IMG/VR virus record: IMGVR_UViG_3300044713_000107
Coordinates: 1 to 64,000 of that record
Strand: one strand, 5' to 3'
DNA: 64,000 bases
From: a virus
The translations under genes and the position numbers were made by a program. The notes below the pieces were generated by a model. The model saw only the letters and a program-made list of their open reading frames with translations. It was not told where the DNA came from and did not search any database. Of this stretch, positions 24,889-31,568 are shown in pieces. How positions within the stretch are numbered: the first letter of the stretch is position 1; each line of letters opens with the position of its first letter.

Positions 24889-24929
24889 AACCCTAGGGCT
24901 TGTTCGTAGGCATGGCAAGCCCTAGGGTT
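24889..24929. promoter_or_regulatory. Operator-like double palindrome between divergent genes
   Basis: A perfect 14-bp inverted repeat (AACCCTAGGGCTTG at 24889-24902 and its complement at 24916-24929). Each arm itself contains the palindrome CCCTAGGG, with centres 29 bp apart. It lies between the tra-region operon (minus) and the HTH gene at 24974 (plus), the usual place for a Kor/Tra-type repressor site. Which protein binds is not known; the HTH protein at 24974 and the XRE protein at 29167 are candidates. Confidence 0.75.
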
Positions 24930-24973
24930 GGTGTCGTTGGATCTGCACTCCCCAAAGGGAAGGGAGCGCGGGC

Positions 24974-25297
24974 GTGTCGAAGGAGCCCAAGGAGGTGGAG
25001 AGGCTGTTGGAAGCCATCGCAGCGTTCGAGGCCATCGATGACGACGCCGAATGCACGCGCGTCGTGTCTCAAGCACTCAAGGACTGGCCTGAGCTCCACT
25101 CGCGCCTTCGCGCGCTGCGGCAGGCCCGTGTGCAGTCTCTTCGCGAACAGAAACTGTCGTGGGCTCAGATCGCTGAGATCATCGGAGGCGAGATCACGCC
25201 CGAGCGTGCCCAGCAGATCGGCAAGGGCCTCAGTGGCGCCACCCGCAAGAAGGCCAAGCGGGAAGCCGAGGCCGCGGCGGAGAAGCCGGCCGAGTAG
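24974..25297 (+). CDS. Sigma-r4/HTH-like DNA-binding protein
   Basis: A 107-residue protein with helical N-terminus and an HTH at about 61-84 (LSWAQIAEIIGGEITPERAQ), then a basic Lys/Arg/Ala tail. GTG 24974 has AAGGGAAGGGAG upstream. It diverges from the tra-region genes across the palindromic operator and ends in a terminator, so it may be the Kor-like regulator of that operon (inference). Confidence 0.65.
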   Translation: MSKEPKEVERLLEAIAAFEAIDDDAECTRVVSQALKDWPELHSRLRALRQARVQSLREQKLSWAQIAEIIGGEITPERAQQIGKGLSGATRKKAKREAEAAAEKPAE

Positions 25298-25310
25298 CCG
25301 CCCGCTGTCG

Positions 25311-25345
25311 CGCCCCGGTGAGCTCTTGCCGGGGCGTTGTTGTGT
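25311..25345 (+). terminator. Rho-independent terminator
   Basis: An 8-bp GC stem (CGCCCCGG 25311-25318 and CCGGGGCG 25329-25336) followed by TTGTTGTGTT, 13 nt after the stop of the plus-strand HTH gene. Confidence 0.75.
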
Positions 25346-25545
25346 TACCGGAACCGCAGCGTGCTGGTGGTGCCGCGGGCGAGCTCGGCCGTGTACATCG
25401 CACCCCCGGCGAGCTCGGTGTAGTCGGTGACGGGCTCGCCAGCCTTGATGAGGGCGACAGCGCAGTCCAGGCACCACGGGGAGGTGGTTTCACGGTCGAC
25501 GATGACCGCGGCCTGGCCGCAGCTGCCGCACTGGTGCTCCGTCAT
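25345..25545 (-). CDS. Small Zn-ribbon protein
   Basis: A 66-residue protein: MTEHQCGSCGQAAVIVDR, then SPWCLDCAVALIKAGEP, a CxxC...CxxC ribbon. ATG 25545 has GGAGGAACG upstream. Paired with the next small Zn-ribbon gene. Function unknown. Confidence 0.6.
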   Translation of the reverse strand: MTEHQCGSCGQAAVIVDRETTSPWCLDCAVALIKAGEPVTDYTELAGGAMYTAELARGTTSTLRFR

Positions 25546-25556
25546 CGTTCCTCCGG

Positions 25557-25736
25557 TCATCCCCAGCTGGAACCGCACTGGACGCAGCCCCAGCGGCCAC
25601 CGCCGGTCTGGTAGGTGCTGCTCGATCCGCAGACTGGGCAGTTCATGTCCCGGCACTGGTGGTCGGGCTGGTCCTCGTCGGGCATCGTAGCCGGGATGGT
25701 GGTGGTGGTCGGGGGTTCGAGCAGGATCACGCTCAT
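25557..25736 (-). CDS. Small Zn-ribbon protein
   Basis: A 59-residue protein with CRDMNCPVCGSSSTYQTGGG followed by WGCVQCGSSWG. ATG 25736 follows AGGAGGTCACCCCC and is preferred over the longer frame to 25799. Function unknown. Confidence 0.6.
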   Translation of the reverse strand: MSVILLEPPTTTTIPATMPDEDQPDHQCRDMNCPVCGSSSTYQTGGGRWGCVQCGSSWG

Positions 25737-25899
25737 GGGGGTGACCTCCTGTCGGTGTACAGGCGTGCAGCGGTAGCGTGGATGACTGGCCGTCACCACG
25801 TCGTTGCTGCTTGGGATGTCTCAATCCCACCGCGAGCCGGGCCGCAGCACGATGAGGGCAGGGACCATCTGGAATGCAGGTAGCCGACTGGGGGTTGGC

Positions 25900-26532
25900 G
25901 TGGATGTCGTTGGCAGGTGGTCGGCCAGGCGCGCGGTGGCGTTGCAGTTGGCGATGCGGGCCACGAATGAGGGTTTCGCCGGGGTGCTCGGTATCAGCAC
26001 CAGGACTGTCGCCGCGTGGCATGCGGCCCCGGAGGTGACGCCTCGGGAGGAGTTCCAGCAGATCCTCGACACCGCGTTCGAGAAGGCCCCGGAGCAGGTG
26101 CGTGCCCGCTACGAACAGCTGGTCAAGACCCCGGCGGCGGATGTGCAGGCGCTCAGGGTTGCGGTCGCGGTGATCACGCATGAGGGCCGGGTACTGCTGG
26201 TGTGCCGCCGCGGCGACGACGCGATCAGCTGGCAGTTCCCGTCCGGGATCGTAAAGCCAGGCAGCAAGCCCGAGGCCGCTGCGGTGCGTGAGGCGCTGGC
26301 GGAGACCGGCGTCCACGTCGCCGTCCAGCAGCACCTCGGCGAACGCCTCCACCCCGTGACCGGGGTTCAGTGCCACTACCTGCAGTGCAGTTGGCTCGCA
26401 GGCGACGCTGCGAATGCGGACCCGGATGAGAACGTGGCAGTGATGTGGGTCGCGACCGCCGATGTGTCGCGGTTCATCCCAGCGGACAGGATCTACCCGC
26501 CCGTCATGGCGGTTCTGGAGGGGAAGCAGTGA
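25900..26532 (+). CDS. HTH-Nudix fusion regulator (degenerate Nudix)
   Basis: A 210-residue protein. Residues 10-45 form an HTH (AVALQLAMRATNEGFAGVLG, then ISTRTVAAWH). Residues 85-205 are a Nudix fold. Aligned with the adjacent intact enzyme, its Nudix box lacks two metal-binding glutamates: Ser122 replaces the first Glu and Ala134 the Glu before Glu135, while Arg130-Glu131 remain. It therefore looks like a ligand sensor in the style of NrtR rather than a hydrolase. GTG 25900 is chosen from domain alignment. Coupled to the next gene by a GTGA overlap. Confidence 0.7.
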   Translation: MDVVGRWSARRAVALQLAMRATNEGFAGVLGISTRTVAAWHAAPEVTPREEFQQILDTAFEKAPEQVRARYEQLVKTPAADVQALRVAVAVITHEGRVLLVCRRGDDAISWQFPSGIVKPGSKPEAAAVREALAETGVHVAVQQHLGERLHPVTGVQCHYLQCSWLAGDAANADPDENVAVMWVATADVSRFIPADRIYPPVMAVLEGKQ

Positions 26533-26921
26533 GCGAGCAGGGGATCAGCGCGGCGATCATCGTCCACGACGGGCGGGTGCTCATGGCCCGGCGCCGCGTC
26601 ACGGAGGGCGAGCTGTCGTGGCAGTTCCCCGCGGGCGGCATCGAGGCGGGGGAGTCGGCGGAGCAGGCCGCAGTCCGCGAGACCGTCGAGGAGACCGGCC
26701 TCACCGTCAGCGCGGTGAAGGTGCTCGGGGAGCGCGTCCACCCGAAGACCGGCCGGCACATGTCCTACGTCGCCTGCACAGTCGAGGGCGGCGCGGCAAC
26801 GGTCGCGGACGACGAGGAACTTGCTGAGGTCCGCTGGGCGACACTCGCCGACCTCCCGCAGCTCGTGCCGTACGGCTTGTTCCCGGTTGTGCAGCAGTAC
26901 CTCGACGCCGAGCTCGCGTAG
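26529..26921 (+). CDS. Nudix hydrolase
   Basis: A 130-residue hydrolase of nucleoside diphosphate-linked compounds. The Nudix box is complete: AGGIEAGESAEQAAVRETVE followed by ETG, with Glu42, Arg50-Glu51 and Glu54-Glu55. The substrate cannot be read from sequence. GTG 26529 overlaps the stop of the HTH-Nudix gene, so sensor and enzyme are made together. A bidirectional terminator follows. Confidence 0.88.
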   Translation: MSEQGISAAIIVHDGRVLMARRRVTEGELSWQFPAGGIEAGESAEQAAVRETVEETGLTVSAVKVLGERVHPKTGRHMSYVACTVEGGAATVADDEELAEVRWATLADLPQLVPYGLFPVVQQYLDAELA

Positions 26922-26936
26922 CATCCACCGCAAGCA

Positions 26937-26979
26937 CGACTGAGCCCGACCCCAACTGCCATGGGGTCGGGCTCAGTCG
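26937..26979. terminator. Strong bidirectional terminator
   Basis: A perfect 18-bp stem (26937-26954 and 26962-26979) with a 7-nt loop between the convergent Nudix gene (plus) and the gene at 26989-27516 (minus). One of the longest perfect stems in the window. Confidence 0.85.
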
Positions 26980-26988
26980 CGTGCAAGG

Positions 26989-27516
26989 TCAGGCTGCGAT
27001 CTCCCCGCCGCCGAGGTACTCGTCGAACGACGTGCCCATTGCCTCGCATGCCTCACGCGGATTCGCCGAACCGGGGGCGAGATCCTGAAGCGCGAGCACC
27101 TTGTCGCACATCGCCGCGTTGGTGCTGTAGGCGCGCTCCTGCTTCAGGTACTCCTGCCGCTTCGCCTCGATCGCATCCCAGGACGAGACCTCGATCAGCG
27201 CCTGCTCGATCCACTTCTCGCCCGTCTCGGTGGTGCGCCGGATACCGACGACCGCGTTCTTCGTCAGCTGCTCGCCGTCGTGGGAGAACATGACCTTCTG
27301 CTGCTGCACGAACCAGGTCACGACGGCGTTCGAGCCGCGCCGCAGGATGTCCGCCTCCAGATCCATCGCCCAGCGCCGCTGAGCCTGGATCGCGTCGCGC
27401 CAGATGCTGATGAAGGCAGCGATGCGGTCGGGCGTCCGCTTCGAGCTGGCGATCACCTCCCGCATCGCCTCGTCGAACTCGTCGTTGTCGACGTCCGACC
27501 ACCAGGGCTTGCGCAC
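26989..27516 (-). CDS. Hypothetical helical protein downstream of ParB
   Basis: A 175-residue, mostly helical, acidic protein beginning MRKPWWSDVDNDEFDEAMRE, with long amphipathic stretches (RDAIQAQRRWAMDLEADILR, AIEAKRQEYLKQERAYSTNA). GTG 27516 has GGAGGTTGAT upstream; a TTG at 27528 would place the ribosome site inside the gene. It starts 2 nt after the ParB stop, so it could be a partition or plasmid-maintenance partner. No family recognised. Confidence 0.6.
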   Translation of the reverse strand: MRKPWWSDVDNDEFDEAMREVIASSKRTPDRIAAFISIWRDAIQAQRRWAMDLEADILRRGSNAVVTWFVQQQKVMFSHDGEQLTKNAVVGIRRTTETGEKWIEQALIEVSSWDAIEAKRQEYLKQERAYSTNAAMCDKVLALQDLAPGSANPREACEAMGTSFDEYLGGGEIAA

Positions 27517-27517
27517 A

Positions 27518-28510
27518 TCAACCTCCAACTATCAGGGACAGGCCCGCGGGGCGCTCCCGCAAGGCTTCGATGCGACCGACGTAGTCGGCCACGGACTTGG
27601 CCAGCTGGCGCAGGTCTTCCATCTGGCGCTCGTCGGCGCCGGCCGCGACCTGTTCCGGGGTGAACATCCCGATCAGGCCGAAGGAACGGGCGAGCTCCTT
27701 CTGGAAGTTGTGCTGCCACTGCTTGCGACGGATCTCCTCGGCGGCGCCGGAGGATTCGAGGTAGTCGCGGACAGGGGCGACCAGGGCGTCGGCTTCGGCC
27801 TGCTTGACCTTCTTGAAGGCCGGGTCGACCTTGCCGGTGCGGTCCATCACGGCCTGGGCCTCGCGAGCGGCTTCGCGCACCGGCTCGGGTGCCTCCAGGT
27901 CGCGGGCGGCCTCGACGACATGCCGGGCCTTCTCCAGGGTCCGGCCGGACATGCCAGTTGCCTTGGCGATCTGATCCCGAGTCTTCAGCGACGGCTTCGG
28001 TGCTTCGGCGGCAACGACGCTCGGTGGAAAATTTCCACCGAGCGTCGACTTGGCTTCTGGCTCGACGGCGACGAGTACGGGTGCTTCTGGATCGGCGGCT
28101 AGGCGCGCCTTTGCGGCTTGGGGGCCGCCGGCGCGCTGGCCCGCCAGGCGGCGTTCGGCTGCGCGCTGCTCCTCAATGCCGCGGATCCGCTCGGCGTGCT
28201 CAACCGCCTCGGTGGGCGTGAATGCCTCGCGCTCGGTGTTCTCTTCGCCCTCGGCGAGCAGGGCCTCCAGTTCGTCGGCGAGAGACCCGGCGACGTGGGC
28301 GTCGATCGTGTCGCGGCCGAGTAGCCGGTGGGCTTCGATGCGCCGACCGCCAGCGACGAGGGCGTAGCCGCCGCCGTCGGGCCGGACGACGATCGGCTGG
28401 AGAAGCCCTCGCTCTTTGATGGATTTTGCAAGGGAATCGATGTTGCGCATCTCCTGGCGCGCCCTGTCGCCAATGGTGATGCGGTCGAGGGATATGGCGT
28501 TGACGATCAA
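27518..28510 (-). CDS. ParB-like partition/regulatory protein
   Basis: A 330-residue protein with the ParB N-terminal domain: IDSLAKSIKERGLLQPIVVR, AGGRRIEAHRLLG (53-65) and ENTEREAFTPTEAVEHAERI (90-109). An HTH-like segment lies at about 180-205 (TRDQIAKATGMSGRTLEKAR), with a helical C-terminus. ATP/CTP-dependent parS-binding proteins have this layout. TTG 28510 with GGAGG 7 nt upstream is the likely start. No ParA gene is visible. A perfect 33-bp palindrome lies in its linker-coding part. Confidence 0.8.
   Translation of the reverse strand: MIVNAISLDRITIGDRARQEMRNIDSLAKSIKERGLLQPIVVRPDGGGYALVAGGRRIEAHRLLGRDTIDAHVAGSLADELEALLAEGEENTEREAFTPTEAVEHAERIRGIEEQRAAERRLAGQRAGGPQAAKARLAADPEAPVLVAVEPEAKSTLGGNFPPSVVAAEAPKPSLKTRDQIAKATGMSGRTLEKARHVVEAARDLEAPEPVREAAREAQAVMDRTGKVDPAFKKVKQAEADALVAPVRDYLESSGAAEEIRRKQWQHNFQKELARSFGLIGMFTPEQVAAGADERQMEDLRQLAKSVADYVGRIEALRERPAGLSLIVGG
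28015..28047. repeat. Perfect 33-bp palindrome inside parB
   Basis: Arms of 16 bp (CGACGCTCGGTGGAAA, 28015-28030, and its exact complement, 28032-28047) flank a single A at 28031. It lies in codons of about residues 155-166 of the ParB-like protein, in the linker between the nuclease-like and HTH domains. Its A/T-rich centre and symmetry resemble a partition site. The canonical GTTTCACGTGAAAC parS was not found. Confidence 0.85.
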
Positions 28511-28667
28511 GAGCGGACCTCCGCAGACGTCTGACCGATACTCACTATGAGTGAACGACTGGGGGATGCGCAAAGAGCCCGAGGCTGACGTGCTATGGAG
28601 TCCCGAATGGTGTGACTTTCCGGGCGCGCTGACGGCCCTTCAAGTCACACGCAGTTGCGACGCTCGC
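28511..28667 (-). promoter_or_regulatory. Leader and probable promoter region of parB
   Basis: About 160 nt without a gene upstream of parB. It contains an inverted repeat TCACT/AGTGA at 28542-28554 and more A/T than its surroundings, so an autoregulated promoter is plausible. No certain -35/-10 pair. Confidence 0.35.
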
Positions 28668-28701
28668 AAAAGCGCCCGCGCTCCGAAGAGAGCAGGCGCT
28701 T
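28668..28701 (-). terminator. Rho-independent terminator
   Basis: On the minus strand, AAGCGCC and an inner GC stem pair across a TTCG-type loop with GGCGCTT, followed by a short T-run (GGGCGCTTTT). It lies 37 nt after the stop of the gene at 28738-29157. Confidence 0.75.
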
Positions 28702-28737
28702 CGTTGTGCTCAGTCCCGCGGTGGGCGATGAAACAGG

Positions 28738-29157
28738 TCACGCCCTGTTCAGGAAGATCTTCGCTCCGTTGTGGCACAGGATCGTCGCCCCGTACCCGAC
28801 CGCGGGCGGTGCTGGCCGGCGCGAGTACAGGTCCACGGCCGCGATCTCCCCGGCGTCGGCGTCGAGGACCGCGGCGATGAGCGCTGCTTCGAGGTGCTCG
28901 GGCGTGCCGGGAGTGCCGCTTACGGCAGGGGCGTCGGGCTTCTCGCCGAGGACCGGCTCTCCCTCGGGCTGGTCGTACTTGTCGCCCGGCGCGGACGCGG
29001 CCACGACCTGCCAGCGCGACGTCTTCCCGCCCGCCTGCACCGTCACCAGATGCGGGCGCAGACTCCGGCCGTCAGTCTCCGGCGTCAGCTCGGCAGTCAC
29101 CCCATCGAGCGAGTTGGCGGCGGACACAAGCAGGCGGGCGAAACGATCAGGGCGCAT
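28738..29157 (-). CDS. Hypothetical protein downstream of the repressor
   Basis: A 139-residue protein: helix MRPDRFARLLVSAANSLDGV, beta-rich middle (LRPHLVTVQAGGKTSRWQVV) and a compact C-terminus (GATILCHNGAKIFLNRA). It follows the XRE repressor gene by 9 nt and ends at a terminator, so it is a two-gene transcript with that repressor. Function unknown. Confidence 0.6.
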   Translation of the reverse strand: MRPDRFARLLVSAANSLDGVTAELTPETDGRSLRPHLVTVQAGGKTSRWQVVAASAPGDKYDQPEGEPVLGEKPDAPAVSGTPGTPEHLEAALIAAVLDADAGEIAAVDLYSRRPAPPAVGYGATILCHNGAKIFLNRA

Positions 29158-29166
29158 GCGGGCACG

Positions 29167-29763
29167 CTACCCCTCAGCCTCGGGCGGCTCCGGCGGGACC
29201 TGCCGCGGACGGCCACCGACACCACGCTGCACGCCAGGAGTGCGCCCACGGTTGCGGGAGATGCGCGCGCTGAGCTCCTCGGTCACCTTGTGCGACGGGT
29301 CCGGCTCCTTGGTGGCCCGATACTTCCGCAGACCCGGTGCCCTTGACGTGGTCTGAAAGTCGTTCCATACCGCGCCGTCGTCATCAGCGGGCAAGTCGAG
29401 CGGCTGCTCGGCGAGGGCCCACGACCAGGCGAGGTCGGCGCTCACGCTGCCGTGGCCGGTGATCTCGATGTCGCTGTTGGGGTCGGCAGTCGGGGGCAGG
29501 AGTAGCGCGACCGGACTGACGCGGAGTGCGACGGCCAGCGCCATCAGGTCGTCGACGTCGACCTTTCGGGCTCGGGACTCGATGCGGCTGATCGCGCTGG
29601 GGGCGATCGGCCGGCCTGCGGCGGCGAGCAGCTTGGAGAGGTCGTAGGTCGACAGACCGCGGACTTCTCGTAGGGATACGAGGTTCCTCGCGACTGCCTG
29701 ACCTGTGGGTCCGACCTCGTTGGTCTTGCGCGTTGCCTTCTCGCGCGCTTCGTCCGCTGCCAT
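29167..29763 (-). CDS. XRE-family repressor (candidate immunity repressor)
   Basis: A 198-residue protein with an N-terminal XRE HTH at about 26-85 (VARNLVSLREVRGLSTYDLS, KLLAAAGRPIAPSAISRIES, VDDLMALAVALRVSPVALLL). The C-terminal half is less ordered and ends basic/Pro-rich. It diverges from the excisionase-like gene that opens the 12.6-kb plus operon, with a palindrome between them. The arrangement resembles a phage switch; repressor of the early operon is the inferred role. Confidence 0.75.
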   Translation of the reverse strand: MAADEAREKATRKTNEVGPTGQAVARNLVSLREVRGLSTYDLSKLLAAAGRPIAPSAISRIESRARKVDVDDLMALAVALRVSPVALLLPPTADPNSDIEITGHGSVSADLAWSWALAEQPLDLPADDDGAVWNDFQTTSRAPGLRKYRATKEPDPSHKVTEELSARISRNRGRTPGVQRGVGGRPRQVPPEPPEAEG

Positions 29764-29824
29764 GTCCGCAGCATCCCATGTCTATGTGCCCGCGCCTATC
29801 GACACGGGCCGCCATCCACGTATA

Positions 29825-29843
29825 TGCTGCGTAATAAGCAGCA
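29825..29843. promoter_or_regulatory. Operator-like palindrome in the switch region
   Basis: TGCTGC and GCAGCA (29825-29830, 29838-29843) flank the A/T-rich centre GTAATAA in the 105-nt gap between the XRE repressor (minus) and excisionase-like gene (plus). TATATG just upstream may belong to a promoter. It is a good candidate binding site for the XRE protein. Confidence 0.6.
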
Positions 29844-29868
29844 CACACCATCAAGGAAAAGGCATGTG

Positions 29869-30093
29869 ATGTTGGAACTGGCGCGTCCCCTCAGGGACGA
29901 CGAGCTGCTGACCCCCATCGAGGTCAGCAAAATGACCAAGCTCGCCCTGCGCACCCTCGCCGACAAGCGATGGAAGGGAACGGGCCCCGACTACATCAAG
30001 CTCAGCCCCGGCAGGAACGGCCACGTGCGTTACTGGCGCAGCGCCGTCCTTGCGTGGCTGAACGAACACGACGACCTCGCGGACGCAGCATGA
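29869..30093 (+). CDS. Excisionase/MerR-like HTH protein (Cro/Xis position)
   Basis: A 74-residue protein with a winged helix: LLTPIEVSKMTKLALRTLAD, then KRWKGTGPDYIKL and the HVRYWRSAVLAWLNEH wing, the pattern of helix-turn-helix excisionase-like proteins. ATG 29869 has AAGGAAAAGG upstream. It is the first gene of the early plus operon and may act as Cro-like regulator rather than a true Xis, since no integrase is seen. Its stop overlaps the next start (ATGA). Confidence 0.7.
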   Translation: MLELARPLRDDELLTPIEVSKMTKLALRTLADKRWKGTGPDYIKLSPGRNGHVRYWRSAVLAWLNEHDDLADAA

Positions 30094-30671
30094 TCGAGCT
30101 CGACCGACGTCGGACCGCCGTGTACCGCTTCTACGACGCACGCGACAACCTGCTGTACGTCGGAGTGGCAGTGAACCCAAAGAGCCGCTGGTACGGGCAC
30201 AGGGACGACAAGCCTTGGTGGCCCGAGGTGACCACTAGGACGATCGAGTGGTTCGACGATCGGCGTGCCGCCGAGCGCGCCGAGTTCGAGGCCATCCAGA
30301 AGGAACGTCCTCGCTACAACATCCACCCGACGTTCTGGCCCAAGGAACCCGTCGCGGCCGACCCTGACGAGCCCGGCATCGAGTTCGTCGAATGGGTCCG
30401 GCGCACCGCACTGGCCAAGGGCTATCGCCTCGGCGAGCGCGGAGCAATGCCCGCTCTGGCCCGTGCCGGCGACATGGATCTGAACATCCTGAAGAACTTT
30501 CTCGCCCCCAAGGGGCCCACCCAGAAGTGGCGGCGAAGCCCATTCGTGCCGTATCCGCCGAGCGTTGCGTTGCTCCGTGGCGTCGCCAAGGCATTTGGGC
30601 TGCCGCTGGACGACGTGATCATTCGCGCCGGACTCGCGGAGATCGACGACTTCACCCGAGGCAAGTCCTGA
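30090..30671 (+). CDS. GIY-YIG nuclease domain fused to an XRE-like HTH
   Basis: A 193-residue protein. Residues 8-80 follow the GIY-YIG pattern: AVYRFYD, LLYVGVAVNPKSRWYGH (22-37, Arg33), RRAAERAEFEAI and ERPRYN (72-77). Residues about 95-190 form a helical DNA-binding part with a Cro/XRE-like segment (PSVALLRGVAKAFGLPLDDV). A nuclease domain joined to a repressor-type HTH beside the switch could be a DNA-targeted nuclease or a regulator. Function inferred. Confidence 0.75.
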   Translation: MIELDRRRTAVYRFYDARDNLLYVGVAVNPKSRWYGHRDDKPWWPEVTTRTIEWFDDRRAAERAEFEAIQKERPRYNIHPTFWPKEPVAADPDEPGIEFVEWVRRTALAKGYRLGERGAMPALARAGDMDLNILKNFLAPKGPTQKWRRSPFVPYPPSVALLRGVAKAFGLPLDDVIIRAGLAEIDDFTRGKS

Positions 30672-30680
30672 ACATGCGAA

Positions 30681-30706
30681 AGGCCCAGCGCGGGAACGCC
30701 GGGCCT
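30681..30706 (+). terminator. Hairpin after the GIY-YIG gene
   Basis: AGGCCC/GGGCCT arms (30681-30686, 30701-30706) with a short inner GCG/CGC stem, 10 nt after the GIY-YIG stop. No T-run; may attenuate entry into the rest of the operon. Confidence 0.5.
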
Positions 30707-30771
30707 CGCAACTCACTACGCGCCGCTGGCCTCGACAACCGGGCGCGCTGTTCTTGAAGGGATGCATTGCC

Positions 30772-31224
30772 ATGGTGGCATACGACGAACGATCCGTCAG
30801 CCCCACACCGGAGCACGGAACCGAGCAGGCCATCGACGCCGCCGCGCTCCAGCTCGCCCGTGAGATCCGCGCCTACGCCCAGGCGAACCCCCAGCACGGG
30901 ATCCCCGCCGGGCAGCGCCTCACCGTCGCGCAGACGCTGGCGTTCGACTCCCTGATCCCGCTCCTCGTCGCGGTCCACGACCAGCTCGACGACATCTTCC
31001 CCGGCGCCAAGACGCAGCTGGAGCGGAAGCGGGACGTGCTGCTGAACATGCTGACGACGTACATGCTGCCCGAGCTGTTGAACGCGTCCGCCGAGGCCGC
31101 CACAGGCGAGAAGCCGGACCACAACCGCATCCACACCGCGGTGTACGGCGACGTCGACAGCCTCTTCGACTTCGTGCTGCACCGCGCCAACGACGCCGTC
31201 CGCGAAGCCAAGCGAACCGTCTAA
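30772..31224 (+). CDS. Hypothetical helical protein
   Basis: A 150-residue protein, mostly helical: IDAAALQLAREIRAYAQANP, AFDSLIPLLVAVHDQLDDIF, KRDVLLNMLTTYMLPELLNA, SLFDFVLHRANDAVREAKRT. ATG 30772 with GAAGGGATG upstream is chosen over TTG 30754. Function unknown. Confidence 0.6.
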   Translation: MVAYDERSVSPTPEHGTEQAIDAAALQLAREIRAYAQANPQHGIPAGQRLTVAQTLAFDSLIPLLVAVHDQLDDIFPGAKTQLERKRDVLLNMLTTYMLPELLNASAEAATGEKPDHNRIHTAVYGDVDSLFDFVLHRANDAVREAKRTV

Positions 31225-31281
31225 CCCACAAGCTCCCTGCGCCGCCCGGTGCAGGGCCGCCACAACCCTTAGGAGCACGTC

Positions 31282-31488
31282 ATGTCCAACGTCACCGCGA
31301 TCCCCGTTCCGGACCGCAAGACGTTCCTCGTCGAGCAGATCGACGACACCCACACCGTCACCACCATCCCCGGGTTCGGCGGCTGGGGCACCTGGTACGA
31401 GGTCTGGGACGTCACGAAGGGCCGCACCATCGGCGGTGCCAACCGGCGCCACCTCGTCCCGGCACTGATCGCCCGCACCGCCGCCTGA
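31282..31488 (+). CDS. Small beta-rich hypothetical protein
   Basis: A 68-residue protein beginning MSNVTAIPVPDRKTFLVEQI, with a Trp/Tyr/Gly-rich centre (GFGGWGTWYEVWDVTKGRTI). ATG 31282 follows TTAGGAGCACGTC. Ends just before a hairpin. Function unknown. Confidence 0.55.
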   Translation: MSNVTAIPVPDRKTFLVEQIDDTHTVTTIPGFGGWGTWYEVWDVTKGRTIGGANRRHLVPALIARTAA

Positions 31489-31497
31489 CACACCAAA

Positions 31498-31526
31498 GGG
31501 CCGCCCCAGGGAAAGTGGGGCGGCCC
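31498..31526 (+). terminator. Hairpin upstream of the replication initiator
   Basis: A perfect 11-bp stem (GGGCCGCCCCA 31498-31508 and its complement 31516-31526) with loop GGGAAAG, 43 nt before the initiator start. It may be an attenuator controlling initiator synthesis. Confidence 0.6.
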
Positions 31527-31568
31527 ACACCAACCGTACCGCCACGCACAGGAGTCGGAGTAGGACAC

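Noticed and set aside
27518-28573. Canonical Streptomyces parS (GTTTCACGTGAAAC) near parB
   Set aside because: Not found by reading the region; the only strong symmetric site is the 33-bp palindrome, so a standard parS is not claimed.
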